DNA of 64,000 bases from Acanthosepion lycidas. Lineage: Eukaryota > Mollusca > Cephalopoda > Sepiida > Sepiidae. The notes beneath the pieces are model-generated. The model was given only the letters and a program-made list of their open reading frames with translations, was not told the origin of the DNA and made no database searches. Shown one piece after another: positions 1 through 10,104 of the stretch. Each line of letters opens with the position of its first letter. Position 1 is the first letter of the stretch. The position numbers were made by a program, and so were the translations under genes. Location: contig OZ010580.1 of the NCBI GenBank assembly GCA_963932145.1, positions 4,150,634-4,214,633 of the forward strand. The letters run 5' to 3'.

Positions 1-59
1 TAAGAGACATCAGCATGTGGTCAAACGTAAGCGATCTGAGAGACACCTTTTACTGGATT

Positions 60-63
60 AAAA
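60..63 (-). terminator. Likely Pol III terminator of tRNA-Gly
   Basis: The first TTTT on the - strand downstream of the tRNA lies here, leaving a trailer of 36 nt after the discriminator base. The spacing is the same for all copies. Four T residues suffice for Pol III in animals, but efficiency is uncertain. Confidence 0.55.
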
Positions 64-99
64 GATTGCACGACAACACATTGGTGGTGACTACAACAT

Positions 100-170
100 T
101 GCATCGGCCGGGAATCGAACCCGGGCCGCCCGCGTGGCAGGCGAGCATTCTACCACTGAACCACCGATGC
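100..170 (-). tRNA. tRNA-Gly, anticodon GCC, unit 1
   Basis: This tRNA carries glycine to GGC and GGU codons. Read on the - strand, all 71 nt fold: acceptor stem GCATCGG/CCGATGC, D stem GTTC/GAAT, anticodon stem CTCGC/GCGGG around the loop CTGCCAC, and T stem CCGGG/CCCGG around TTCGATT. The A at position 100 supplies the discriminator base. The internal A box (153-163) and B box (111-121) match the Pol III consensus. There is no intron, and CCA is not encoded, as expected in eukaryotes. The gene faces the 5S gene of the preceding unit. Twenty-eight of the other 32 copies have this same sequence; units 6, 28, 30 and 33 lack the T arm and unit 31 has two substitutions, so 28 copies in total are identical. 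Confidence 0.98.
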
Positions 171-198
171 TAGCGACGTACGCAGTAGCTCGTCTCTT

Positions 199-206
199 CA
201 TATTTT
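199..206 (-). promoter_or_regulatory. AT-rich, TATA-like block upstream of tRNA-Gly
   Basis: On the - strand AAAATATG lies about 29 to 36 bp before the tRNA start and is followed further upstream by a longer AT-rich stretch. Such elements modulate tRNA transcription in insects and plants. It is invariant in all units. The role is inferred from position only. Confidence 0.3.
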
Positions 207-697
207 TAATTTTATTATGTATTTTTCAGTCAGAAATATCACGAATGGATAAATCAACTTTGATCACTGGATATAAAATATACAATTATAAATTGTTTCA
301 TCTTTCTAGAAAGTATATCTATACATTGACGTTTATAAGGCAGTTGGGATGGAAAACACTGAGTAATGAATAAATGAACATTTCGATAATCAAGTCTTTA
401 TTTAATAACGGCCAAGACGTAGTAAAATAAACGCTGGAAATTTCAATACGCTTAAAACCGACTTTTGCTTTGCAATAGGGACTCGTATCACACAACGAAT
501 TTTCAAGTTGCGATGATTATACAAACTTTTGCAAGAAATTAGGCCAAAATATGGAACGAAAAATTAACTGTTAAATGGAATTCATGTTTTATCACGATGA
601 AAAACGTGTCAATTAAATGAGAATGAGAATAAAATCTTTCATGTCTGCCGGTTGAATATGAAATGATTTTTTGTCGAATTACACAGGTTTTAGCAAT

Positions 698-767
698 TAT
701 AAAAGAAAAGCGAAGTGAAAAAATTCAAAGAAAGTAACACCACGTCTACTATAATATGAGGTTACTT
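698..767 (+). other. TATA box followed by a 7-bp inverted repeat
   Basis: TATAAAAG (698-705) is followed 27 bp later by AAGTAAC (732-738), which can pair with GTTACTT (761-767) around a 22-nt loop. No T-run follows for over 300 bp, so a Pol III transcript is unlikely. Units 4 and 5 have a base change that breaks one pair without compensation. A function is not established. Confidence 0.2.
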
Positions 768-1270
768 GAATAGATCAATATGTCAGAATATATGCAAAGA
801 AATAATTTCGCCAGCGATTGGAAGGAGAGTAACTGACTTACGCTCAGTAAAATGATATTCGTGATAATAGCAATTTCAAAACAATGATGATGTTATACTT
901 ATTCAACTATTATTTATGTTTCGATAAAAGTTCATTGCATCTTTACAAATATGTGACAAGAGATAAAAACTGAAAATCATACAAAACTTTAAGAGGAAAT
1001 GAGTCGGGTTTCGTTGTCTCCAGAGCAAGCACTGAAATGAATTCATTATAACTGGCGAGTCACACAAGCACACCAACACGCAACACTTGTAGGGTAAAAA
1101 TATGTATTCCGACAAAGGTTTTCTTTCTTAGTGTTCGACGTGATAGGAAACGAGAAAATGTGCAACAGAAGTCTATCATATTAAGAGGAGACACGTGCGT
1201 GTAATTTTAACGCGGGAATGAATGGAAGAGCATGGATTTGCCGCTTATGGGGCGGAATGAAATATTCAGT

Positions 1271-1286
1271 AAAAAAACAAACAAAC
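1271..1286 (+). repeat. Short A-run with CAAA repeats
   Basis: Seven A residues followed by repeated CAAA. It is stable in length across the units, so it is not an active microsatellite here. Confidence 0.6.
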
Positions 1287-1544
1287 ATACGCGCACGAGA
1301 GACATCATGTACTATATACCGTCAGATTATTACAATTTATCGTGTCGCTTGTATTGTGTGAAGTTGAAAAATCTTTTCGACGGTGCGAAAATTATAGAAA
1401 ACAATATTGGATATAAAATAATGAAAATTGTTGTTTATCTCGGTGTAGAAATTTTCGACTACTTCGATGTTGTTTGTACTCAGTAGTAATGTATATTCGA
1501 TAGGAAATAAAAGTAATGAAACAATGTCTGTTTGACTGCTTGTT

Positions 1545-1552
1545 AAATAAAA
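1545..1552 (+). promoter_or_regulatory. TATA-like element upstream of 5S
   Basis: AAATAAAA lies at -32 to -25 from the 5S start. AT-rich elements near -30 are known to help 5S transcription in several invertebrates and fungi. The element recurs before every 5S gene; in unit 32 its last base is G instead of A. Function is inferred from position only. Confidence 0.45.
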
Positions 1553-1576
1553 GCTCATTTAAGAGATTTGCAAATC

Positions 1577-1695
1577 GTTTACGGCCATATCACGTTGAAC
1601 ACACCGGTTCTCGTCCGATCACCGAAGTTAAGCAACGTCGAGCCTGGTCAGTACTTGGATGGGTGACCGCTTGGGAATACCAGGTGCTGTAAGTG
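1577..1695 (+). rRNA. 5S ribosomal RNA, unit 1 (consensus copy)
   Basis: This is the 119-nt RNA of the large ribosomal subunit, made by RNA polymerase III. It begins GTTTACGGCCATATCACG and ends GGTGCTGTAAGTG. The two ends pair as helix I (positions 1-9 with 110-118), with G-U wobbles at the outer two pairs. CCTGG at 67-71 pairs with CCAGG at 104-108. A GNRA-type loop (GUGA, 87-90) is closed by G85G86 with C91C92. The internal promoter is intact: box A near +50 to +64 and box C near +80 to +97. A five-T run starts at +120 and should end transcription. The exact 3' end could be one or two bases different. This copy equals the majority sequence of the array. Its upstream base change at 1566 makes a perfect 12-bp palindrome (1565-1576) abutting the start, which no other unit has. 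Confidence 0.98.
1626..1673 (+). promoter_or_regulatory. 5S internal control region (box A, intermediate element, box C)
   Basis: Positions +50 to +97 of the gene match the TFIIIA-binding internal promoter of animal 5S genes: a box A around GTTAAGCAACG and a box C covering TTGGATGGGTGACCGCTT. The same region is present in all 32 genes. Variants at 71, 80, 83, 87, 91 and 92 in other copies fall inside it. Confidence 0.85.
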
Positions 1696-2082
1696 CTTTT
1701 TCTTCGAACCTTCAAATATTCACTAATTTTCGACGCTTTCACTATCTACTACTACATTTCTAACATAGAGATTTTGATTTGCTAAAATTTCCTTTAAATT
1801 TAAATTTTTTTTACGAAAAAATACAAAACATTGGCACTGCATTGTTTTAGTCAAACAAATAAGACACGGATAATTCGAAAAATCTTGCCTCGATAAATTT
1901 ATCAGGAACGGAATTCGAGTATCACATCTCTTCAAATGGCACACGTAGAATCGAAGAACAACACTGATGAAAGCTGAAGGGCTTAAGAGACATCAGCATG
2001 TGGTCAAACGTAAGCGATCTGAGAGACACCTTTTACTGGATTAAAAGATTGCACGACAACACATTGGTGGTGACTACAACAT
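1696..2082. other. Short spacer between convergent 5S and tRNA-Gly (recurs in every unit)
   Basis: The 387 bp hold the 5S T-run, a stretch of A and T ending in eight T residues (1793-1812), and the tRNA trailer. The eight-T run varies to seven in units 27-29 and nine in unit 30. In eleven units the spacer is 22 bp longer because of the terminator insertion. No gene is seen. Confidence 0.85.
1697..1701 (+). terminator. Pol III T-run terminator of 5S
   Basis: Five T residues start 2 bp after the mature 3' end, followed by C. The same run follows every 5S copy. In units with the 22-bp insertion it is followed by a second T-run pair. Confidence 0.85.
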
Positions 2083-2153
2083 TGCATCGGCCGGGAATCG
2101 AACCCGGGCCGCCCGCGTGGCAGGCGAGCATTCTACCACTGAACCACCGATGC
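2083..2153 (-). tRNA. tRNA-Gly(GCC), unit 2
   Basis: Identical to the unit 1 gene over all 71 nt, with the same flanks. Confidence 0.97.
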
Positions 2154-3573
2154 TAGCGACGTACGCAGTAGCTCGTCTCTTCATATTTTTAATTTTATTA
2201 TGTATTTTTCAGTCAGAAATATCACGAATGGATAAATCAACTTTGATCACTGGATATAAAATATACAATTATAAATTGTTTCATCTTTCTAGAAAGTATA
2301 TCTATACACTGACGTTTATAAGGAAGTTGGGATGGAAAACACTGAGTAATGAATAAATGAACATTTCGATAATCAAGTCTTTATTTAATAACGGCCAAGA
2401 CGTAGTAAAATAAACGCTGGAAATTTCAATACGCTTAAAACCGACTTTTGCTTTGCAATAGGGACTCGTATCACACAACGAATTTTCAAGTTGCGATGAT
2501 TATACAAACTTTTGCAAGAAATTAGGCCAAAATATGGAACGAAAAATTAACTGTTAAATGGAATTCATGTTTTATCACGATGAAAAACGTGTCAATTAAA
2601 TGAGAATGAGAATAAAATCTTTCATGTCTGCCGGTTGAATATGAAATGATTTTTTGTCGAATTACACAGGTTTTAGCAATTATAAAAGAAAAGCGAAGTG
2701 AAAAAATTCAAAGAAAGTAACACCACGTCTACTATAATATGAGGTTACTTGAATAGATCAATATGTCAGAATATATGCAAAGAAATAATTTCGCCAGCGA
2801 TTGGAAGGAGAGTAACTGACTTACGCTCAGTAAAATGATATTCGTGATAATAGCAATTTCAAAACGATGATGATGTTATACTTATTCAACTATTATTTAT
2901 GTTTCGATAAAAGTTCATTGCATCTTTACAAATATGTGACAAGAGATAAAAACTGAAAATCATACAAAACTTTAAGAGGAAATGAGTCGGGTTTCGTTGT
3001 CTCCAGAGCAAGCACTGAAATGAATTCATTATAACTGGCGAGTCACACAAGCACACCAACACGCAACACTTGTAGGGTAAAAATATGTATTCCGACAAAG
3101 GTTTTCCTTCTTAATGTTCGACGTGATAGGAAACGAGAAAATGTGCAACAGAAGTCTATCATATTAAGAGGAGACACGTGCGTGTAATTTTAACGCGGGA
3201 ATGAATGGAAGGGCATGGATTTGCCGCTTATGGGGCGGAATGAAATATTCAGTAAAAAAACAAACAAACATACGCGCAGGAGAGACATCATGTATTGTAC
3301 TATATACCGTCAGATTATTACAATTTATCGTGTCGCTTGTATTGTGTGAAGTTGAAAAATCTTTTCGACGGTGCGAAAATTATAGAAAAGAATATTGGAT
3401 ATAAAATAATGAAAATTGTTGTTTATCTCGGTGTAGAAATTTTCGACTACTTCGATAAGTTTTCCGTTGTTTGTACTCAGTAGTAATGTATATTCGATAG
3501 GAAATAAAAGTAATGAAACAATGTCTGTTTGACTGCTTGTTAAATAAAAGCTCATTTAAGAGTTCTGCAAATC

Positions 3574-3692
3574 TTTTACGGCCATATCACGTTGAACACA
3601 CCGGTTCTCGTCCGATCACCGCAGTTAAGCAACGTCGAGCCTGGTCAGTACTTGGATGGGTGACTGCTTGGGAATACCAGGTGCTGTAAGTG
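3574..3692 (+). rRNA. 5S rRNA, unit 2 (divergent copy)
   Basis: It carries three private changes: G1T, A49C and C92T. G1T leaves a T-T mismatch at the end of helix I and may shift the start. A49C sits next to box A, and C92T turns the G85-C92 pair into a wobble inside box C. It is the most altered 5S in the window and may be weak or silent. Confidence 0.93.
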
Positions 3693-4079
3693 CTTTTTCT
3701 TCGAACCTTCAAATATTCACTAATTTTCGACGCTTTCACTATCTACTACTACATTTCTAACATAGAGATTTTGATTTGCTAAAATTTCCTTTAAATTTAA
3801 ATTTTTTTTACGAAAAAATACAAAACATTGGCACTGCATTGTTTTAGTCAAACAAATAAGACACGGATAATTCGAAAAATCTTGCCTCGATAAATTTATC
3901 AGGAACGGAATTCGACTATCACATCTCTTCAAATGGCACACGTAGAATCGAAGAACAACACTGATGAAAGCTGAACGGCTTAAGAGACATCAGCATGTGG
4001 TCAAACGTAAGCGATCTGAGAGACACCTTTTACTGGATTAAAAGATTGCACGACAACACATTGGTGGTGACTACAACAT

Positions 4080-4150
4080 TGCATCGGCCGGGAATCGAAC
4101 CCGGGCCGCCCGCGTGGCAGGCGAGCATTCTACCACTGAACCACCGATGC
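4080..4150 (-). tRNA. tRNA-Gly(GCC), unit 3
   Basis: Identical to the unit 1 gene. Confidence 0.97.
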
Positions 4151-5556
4151 TAGCGACGTACGCAGTAGCTCGTCTCTTCATATTTTTAATTTTATTATGT
4201 ATTTTTCAGTCAGAAATATCACGAATGGATAAATCAACTTTGATCACTGGATATAAAATATACAATTATAAATTGTTTCATCTTTCTAGAAAGTATATCT
4301 ATACACTGACGTTTATAAGGAAGTTGGGATGGAAAACACTGAGTAATGAATAAATGAACATTTCGATAATCAAGTCTTTATTTAATAACGGCCAAGACGT
4401 AGTAAAATAAACGCTGGAAATTTCAATACGCTTAAAACCGACTTTTGCTTTGCAATAGGGACTCGTATCACACAACGAATTTTCAAGTTGCGATGATTAT
4501 ACAAACTTTTGCAAGAAATTAGGCCAAAATATGGAACGAAAAATTAACTGTTAAATGGAATTCATGTTTTATCACGATGAAAAACGTGTCAATTAAATGA
4601 GAATGAGAATAAAATCTTTCATGTCTGCCGGTTGAATATGAAATGATTTTTTGTCGAATTACACAGGTTTTAGCAATTATAAAAGAAAAGCGAAGTGAAA
4701 AAATTCAAAGAAAGTAACACCACGTCTACTATAATATGAGGTTACTTGAATAGATCAATATGTCAGAATATATGCAAAGAAATAATTTCGCCAGCGATTG
4801 GAAGGAGAGTAACTGACTTACGCTCAGTAAAATGATATTCGTGATAATAGCAATTTCAAAACAATGATGATGTTATACTTATTCAACTATTATTTATGTT
4901 TCGATAAAAGTTCATTGCATCTTTACAAATATGTGACAAGAGATAAAAACTGAAAATCATACAAAACTTTAAGAGGAAATGAGTCGGGTTTCGTTGTCTC
5001 CAGAGCAAGCACTGAAATGAATGCATTATAACTGGCGAGTCACACAAGCACACCAACACGCAACACTTGTAGGGTAAAAATATGTATTCCGACAAAGGTT
5101 TTCTTTCTTAGTGTTCGACGTGATAGGAAACGAGAAAATGTGCAACAGAAGTCTATCATATTAAGAGGAGACACGTGCGTGTAATTTTAACGCGGGAATG
5201 AATGGAAGAGCATGGATTTGCCGCTTATGGGGCGGAATGAAATATTCAGTAAAAAAACAAACAAACATACGCGCACGAGAGACATCATGTACTATATACC
5301 GTCAGATTATTACAATTTATCGTGTCGCTTGTATTGTGTGAAGTTGAAAAATCTTTTCGACGGTGCGAAAATTATAGAAAACAATATTGGATATAAAATA
5401 ATGAAAATTGTTGTTTATCTCGGTGTAGAAATTTTCGACTACTTCGATGTTGTTTGTACTCAGTAGTAATGTATATTCGATAGGAAATAAAAGTAATGAA
5501 ACAATGTCTGTTTGACTGCTTGTTAAATAAAAGCTCATTTAAGAGCTTTGCAAATC

Positions 5557-5675
5557 GTTTACGGCCATATCACGTTGAACACGCCGGTTCTCGTCCGATC
5601 ACCGAAGTTAAGCAACGTCGAGCCTGGTCAGTACTTGGATGGGTGACCGCTTGGGAATACCAGGTGCTGTAAGTG
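5557..5675 (+). rRNA. 5S rRNA, unit 3
   Basis: One private change, A27G, in the 5' part outside the core internal promoter. Otherwise consensus. Confidence 0.97.
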
Positions 5676-6062
5676 CTTTTTCTTCGAACCTTCAAATATT
5701 CACTAATTTTCGACGCTTTCACTATCTACTACTACATTTCTAACATAGAGATTTTGATTTGCTAAAATTTCCTTTAAATTTAAATTTTTTTTACGAAAAA
5801 ATACAAAACATTGGCACTGCATTGTTTTAGTCAAACAAATAAGACACGGATAATTCGAAAAATCTTGCCTCGATAAATTTATCAGGAACGGAATTCGAGT
5901 ATCACATCTCTTCAAATGGCACACGTAGAATCGAAGAACAACACTGATGAAAGCTGAAGGGCTTAAGAGACATCAGCATGTGGTCAAACGTAAGCGATCT
6001 GAGAGACACCTTTTACTGGATTAAAAGATTGCACGACAACACATTGGTGGTGCCTACAACAT

Positions 6063-6133
6063 TGCATCGGCCGGGAATCGAACCCGGGCCGCCCGCGTGG
6101 CAGGCGAGCATTCTACCACTGAACCACCGATGC
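6063..6133 (-). tRNA. tRNA-Gly(GCC), unit 4
   Basis: Mature sequence is consensus. The trailer has an A-to-C change on the + strand (GTGCCTAC), shared only with units 5 and 31. Confidence 0.97.
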
Positions 6134-7548
6134 TAGCGACGTACGCAGTAGCTCGTCTCTTCATATTTTTAATTTTATTATGTATTTTTCAGTCAGAAAT
6201 ATCACGAATGGATAAATCAACTTTGATCACTGGATATAAAATATACAATTATAAATTGTTTCATCTTTCTAGAAAGTATATCTATACATTGACGTTTATA
6301 AGGAAGTTGGGATGGAAAACACTGAGTAATGAATAAATGAACATTTCGATAATCAAGTCTTTATTTAATAACGGCCAAGACGTAGTAAAATAAACGCTGG
6401 AAATTTCAATACGCTTAAAACAGACTTTTACTTTGCAATAGGGACTCGTATCACACAACGAATTTTCAAGTTGCGATGATTATACAAACTTTTGCAAGAA
6501 ATTAGGCCAAAATATGGAACGAAAAATTAACTGTTAAATGGAATTCATGTTTTATCACGATGAAAAACGTGTCAATTAAATGAGAATGAGAATAAAATCT
6601 TTCATGTCTGCCGGTTGAATATGAAATGATTTTTTGTCGAATTACACAGGTTTTAGCAATTATAAAAGAAAAGCGAAGTGAAAAAATTCAAAGAAAGTAA
6701 CACCACGTCTACTATAATATGAGGTTACATGAATAGATCAATATGTCAGAATATATGCAAAGAAATAATTTCGCCAGCGATTGGAAGGAGAGTAACTGAC
6801 TTACGCTCAGTAAAATGATATTCGTGATAATAGCAATTTCAAAACAATGATGATGTTATACTTATTCAACTATTATTTATGTTTCGATAAAAGTTCATTG
6901 CATCTTTACAAATATGTGACAAGAGATAAAAACTGAAAATCATACAAAACTTTAAGAGGAAATGAGTCGGGTTTCGTTGTCTCCAGAGCAAGCACTGAAA
7001 TGAATTCATTATAACTGGCGAGTCACACAAGCACACCAACACGCAACACATGTAGGGTAAAAATATGTATTCCGACAAAGGTTTTATTTCTTAGTGTTCG
7101 ACGTGATAGGAAACGAGAAAATGTGCAACAGAAGTCTATCATATTAAGAGGAGACACGTGCGTGTAATTTTAACGCGGGAATGAATGGAAGGGCATGGAT
7201 TTGCCGCTTATGGGGCGGAATGAAATATTCAGTAAAAAAACAAACAAACATACGCGCACGAGAGACATCATGTACTATATACCGTCAGATTATTACAATT
7301 TATCGTGTCGCTTGTATTGTGTGAAGTTGAAAAATCTTTTCGACGGTGCGAAAATTATAGAAAACAATATTGGATATAAAATAATGAAAATTGTTGTTTA
7401 TCTCGGTGTAGAAATTTTCGACTACTTCGATAAGTTTTCCGTTGTTTGTACTCAGTAGTAATGTATATTCGATAGGAAATAAAAGTAATGAAACAATGTC
7501 TGTTTGACTGCTTGTTAAATAAAAGCTCATTTAAGAGTTTTGCAAATC

Positions 7549-7667
7549 GTTTACGGCCATATCACGTTGAACACACCGGTTCTCGTCCGATCACCGAAGT
7601 TAAGCAACGTCGAGCCTGGTCAGTACTTGGATGGGTGACCGCTTGGTAATACCGGGTGCTGTAAGTG
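7549..7667 (+). rRNA. 5S rRNA, unit 4 (two private changes)
   Basis: G99T and A106G. A106G turns the U69-A106 pair into a U-G wobble, which is tolerable. G99T lies just beyond box C. Confidence 0.95.
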
Positions 7668-8054
7668 CTTTTTCTTCGAACCTTCAAATATTCACTAATT
7701 TTCGACGCTTTCACTATCTACTACTACATTTCTAACATAGAGATTTTGATTTGCTAAAATTTCCTTTAAATTTAAATTTTTTTTACGAAAAAATACAAAA
7801 CATTGGCACTGCATTGTTTTAGTCAAACAAATAAGACACGGATAATTCGAAAAATCTTGCCTCGATAAATTTATCAGGAACGGAATTCGAGTATCACATC
7901 TCTTCAAATGGCACACGTAGAATCGAAGAACAACACTGATGAAAGCTGAAGGGCTTAAGAGACATCAGCATGTGGTCAAACGTAAGCGATCTGAGAGACA
8001 CCTTTTACTGGATTAAAAGATTGCACGACAACACATTGGTGGTGCCTACAACAT

Positions 8055-8125
8055 TGCATCGGCCGGGAATCGAACCCGGGCCGCCCGCGTGGCAGGCGAG
8101 CATTCTACCACTGAACCACCGATGC
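8055..8125 (-). tRNA. tRNA-Gly(GCC), unit 5
   Basis: Mature sequence is consensus; it shares the trailer change of unit 4, in line with units 4 and 5 being a recent duplicate pair. Confidence 0.97.
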
Positions 8126-9540
8126 TAGCGACGTACGCAGTAGCTCGTCTCTTCATATTTTTAATTTTATTATGTATTTTTCAGTCAGAAATATCACGAA
8201 TGGATAAATCAACTTTGATCACTGGATATAAAATATACAATTATAAATTGTTTCATCTTTCTAGAAAGTATATCTATACATTGACGTTTATAAGGAAGTT
8301 GGGATGGAAAACACTGAGTAATGAATAAATGAACATTTCGATAATCAAGTCTTTATTTAATAACGGCCAAGACGTAGTAAAATAAACGCTGGAAATTTCA
8401 ATACGCTTAAAACAGACTTTTACTTTGCAATAGGGACTCGTATCACACAACGAATTTTCAAGTTGCGATGATTATACAAACTTTTGCAAGAAATTAGGCC
8501 AAAATATGGAACGAAAAATTAACTGTTAAATGGAATTCATGTTTTATCACGATGAAAAACGTGTCAATTAAATGAGAATGAGAATAAAATCTTTCATGTC
8601 TGCCGGTTGAATATGAAATGATTTTTTGTCGAATTACACAGGTTTTAGCAATTATAAAAGAAAAGCGAAGTGAAAAAATTCAAAGAAAGTAACACCACGT
8701 CTACTATAATATGAGGTTACATGAATAGATCAATATGTCAGAATATATGCAAAGAAATAATTTCGCCAGCGATTGGAAGGAGAGTAACTGACTTACGCTC
8801 AGTAAAATGATATTCGTGATAATAGCAATTTCAAAACAATGATGATGTTATACTTATTCAACTATTATTTATGTTTCGATAAAAGTTCATTGCATCTTTA
8901 CAAATATGTGACAAGAGATAAAAACTGAAAATCATACAAAACTTTAAGAGGAAATGAGTCGGGTTTCGTTGTCTCCAGAGCAAGCACTGAAATGAATTCA
9001 TTATAACTGGCGAGTCACACAAGCACACCAACACGCAACACATGTAGGGTAAAAATATGTATTCCGACAAAGGTTTTATTTCTTAGTGTTCGACGTGATA
9101 GGAAACGAGAAAATGTGCAACAGAAGTCTATCATATTAAGAGGAGACACGTGCGTGTAATTTTAACGCGGGAATGAATGGAAGAGCATGGATTTGCCGCT
9201 TATGGGGCGGAATGAAATATTCAGTAAAAAAACAAACAAACATACGCGCACGAGAGACATCATGTACTATATACCGTCAGATTATTACAATTTATCGTGT
9301 CGCTTGTATTGTGTGAAGTTGAAAAATCTTTTCGACGGTGCGAAAATTATAGAAAACAATATTGGATATAAAATAATGAAAATTGTTGTTTATCTCGGTG
9401 TAGAAATTTTCGACTACTTCGATAAGTTTTCCGTTGTTTGTACTCAGTAGTAATGTATATTCGATAGGAAATAAAAGTAATGAAACAATGTCTATTTGAC
9501 TGCTTGTTAAATAAAAGCTCATTTAAGAGTTTTGCAAATC

Positions 9541-9659
9541 GTTTACGGCCATATCACGTTGAACACACCGGTTCTCGTCCGATCACCGAAGTTAAGCAAC
9601 GTCGAGCCTGGTCAGTACTTGGATGGGTGACCGCTTGGGAATACCAGGTGCTGTAAGTG
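9541..9659 (+). rRNA. 5S rRNA, unit 5 (consensus)
   Basis: Exact match to the majority sequence, although its unit is otherwise a sister of the variant unit 4. Confidence 0.98.
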
Positions 9660-10046
9660 CTTTTTCTTCGAACCTTCAAATATTCACTAATTTTCGACGC
9701 TTTCACTATCTACTACTACATTTCTAACATAGAGATTTTGATTTGCTAAAATTTCCTTTAAATTTAAATTTTTTTTACGAAAAAATACAAAACATTGGCA
9801 CTGCATTGTTTTAGTCAAACAAATAAGACACGGATAATTCGAAAAATCTTGCCTCGATAAATTTATCAGGAACGGAATTCGAGTATCACATCTCTTCAAA
9901 TGGCACACGTAGAATCGAAGAACAACACTGATGAAAGCTGAAGGGCTTAAGAGACATCAGCATGTGGTCAAACGTAAGCGATCTGAGAGACACCTTTTAC
10001 TGGATTAAAAGATTGCACGACAACACATTGGTGGTGACTACAACAT

Positions 10047-10104
10047 TGCATCGGCCGGGCCGCCCGCGTGGCAGGCGAGCATTCTACCACTGAACCACCG
10101 ATGC
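10047..10104 (-). pseudogene. tRNA-Gly(GCC) lacking the T arm, unit 6
   Basis: Thirteen bases are missing relative to the intact gene, leaving 58 nt. The loss removes the T loop and one side of the T stem, and 9 of the 11 bases of the B box, so TFIIIC binding and normal folding should fail. The missing block lies between two CCGGG direct repeats, one copy of which is lost, as expected of slippage or repeat-mediated deletion. Acceptor, D and anticodon arms are unchanged. It is the only such copy in the left half of the window. Confidence 0.9.

Larger units (their letters stand above)
171..1576. other. Long spacer between tRNA-Gly and 5S (unit 1; recurs in every unit)
   Basis: About 1.4 kb of AT-rich sequence separates the two upstream regions. 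I find no protein gene, snRNA, spliced-leader RNA or second tRNA in it. It holds a TATAAAAG box (698-705), a 7-bp inverted repeat (732-738 with 761-767), a 12-bp palindrome (302-313) and a short A/CAAA run (1271-1286). Copy differences are single-base changes plus four kinds of small indel. The same spacer, with these variants, fills the corresponding gap in all other units. Confidence 0.85.

Noticed and set aside
302-313. 12-bp palindrome with a TTCTAGAA core, like half of a heat-shock element
   Set aside because: A palindrome of this size is expected about once in a few kilobases by chance, and there is no third element or Pol II gene nearby.
134-373. Open frame of 79 codons on +, repeated in all units, with a hydrophobic middle
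   Set aside because: It starts at GTG inside the antisense of tRNA-Gly and its conservation follows from array homogenisation. No sign of a real protein gene.
903-1115. Open frame of 70 codons on -, repeated in all units
   Set aside because: No recognisable domain, no promoter or splice context, and the same length is expected by chance in a homogenised spacer.
1141-1290. Possible Sm-type site (AATTTTAA) near a small CCGC/GCGG hairpin, suggesting an snRNA or spliced-leader RNA
   Set aside because: The site lacks the usual following purines, and no known snRNA 5' end or splice-donor-bearing leader is present.
1232-1486. Overlapping frames of 84 codons (+) and about 73 codons (-), upstream of 5S
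   Set aside because: 5-bp insertions in units 2, 12, 17 and 20 shift the + frame, and a 2-bp deletion in unit 32 destroys the - frame, so neither is under coding constraint.
1702-1712. GGTTCGAAG on -, like a tRNA B box, just after the 5S terminator
   Set aside because: Only the first eight bases fit the B-box consensus and no tRNA-like fold surrounds it. An orphan TFIIIC site cannot be excluded but is not supported.
1723-1944. Open frame of 73 codons on - in the short spacer
   Set aside because: It runs through a homopolymer that is seven or nine T residues long in units 27-30, which breaks the frame.
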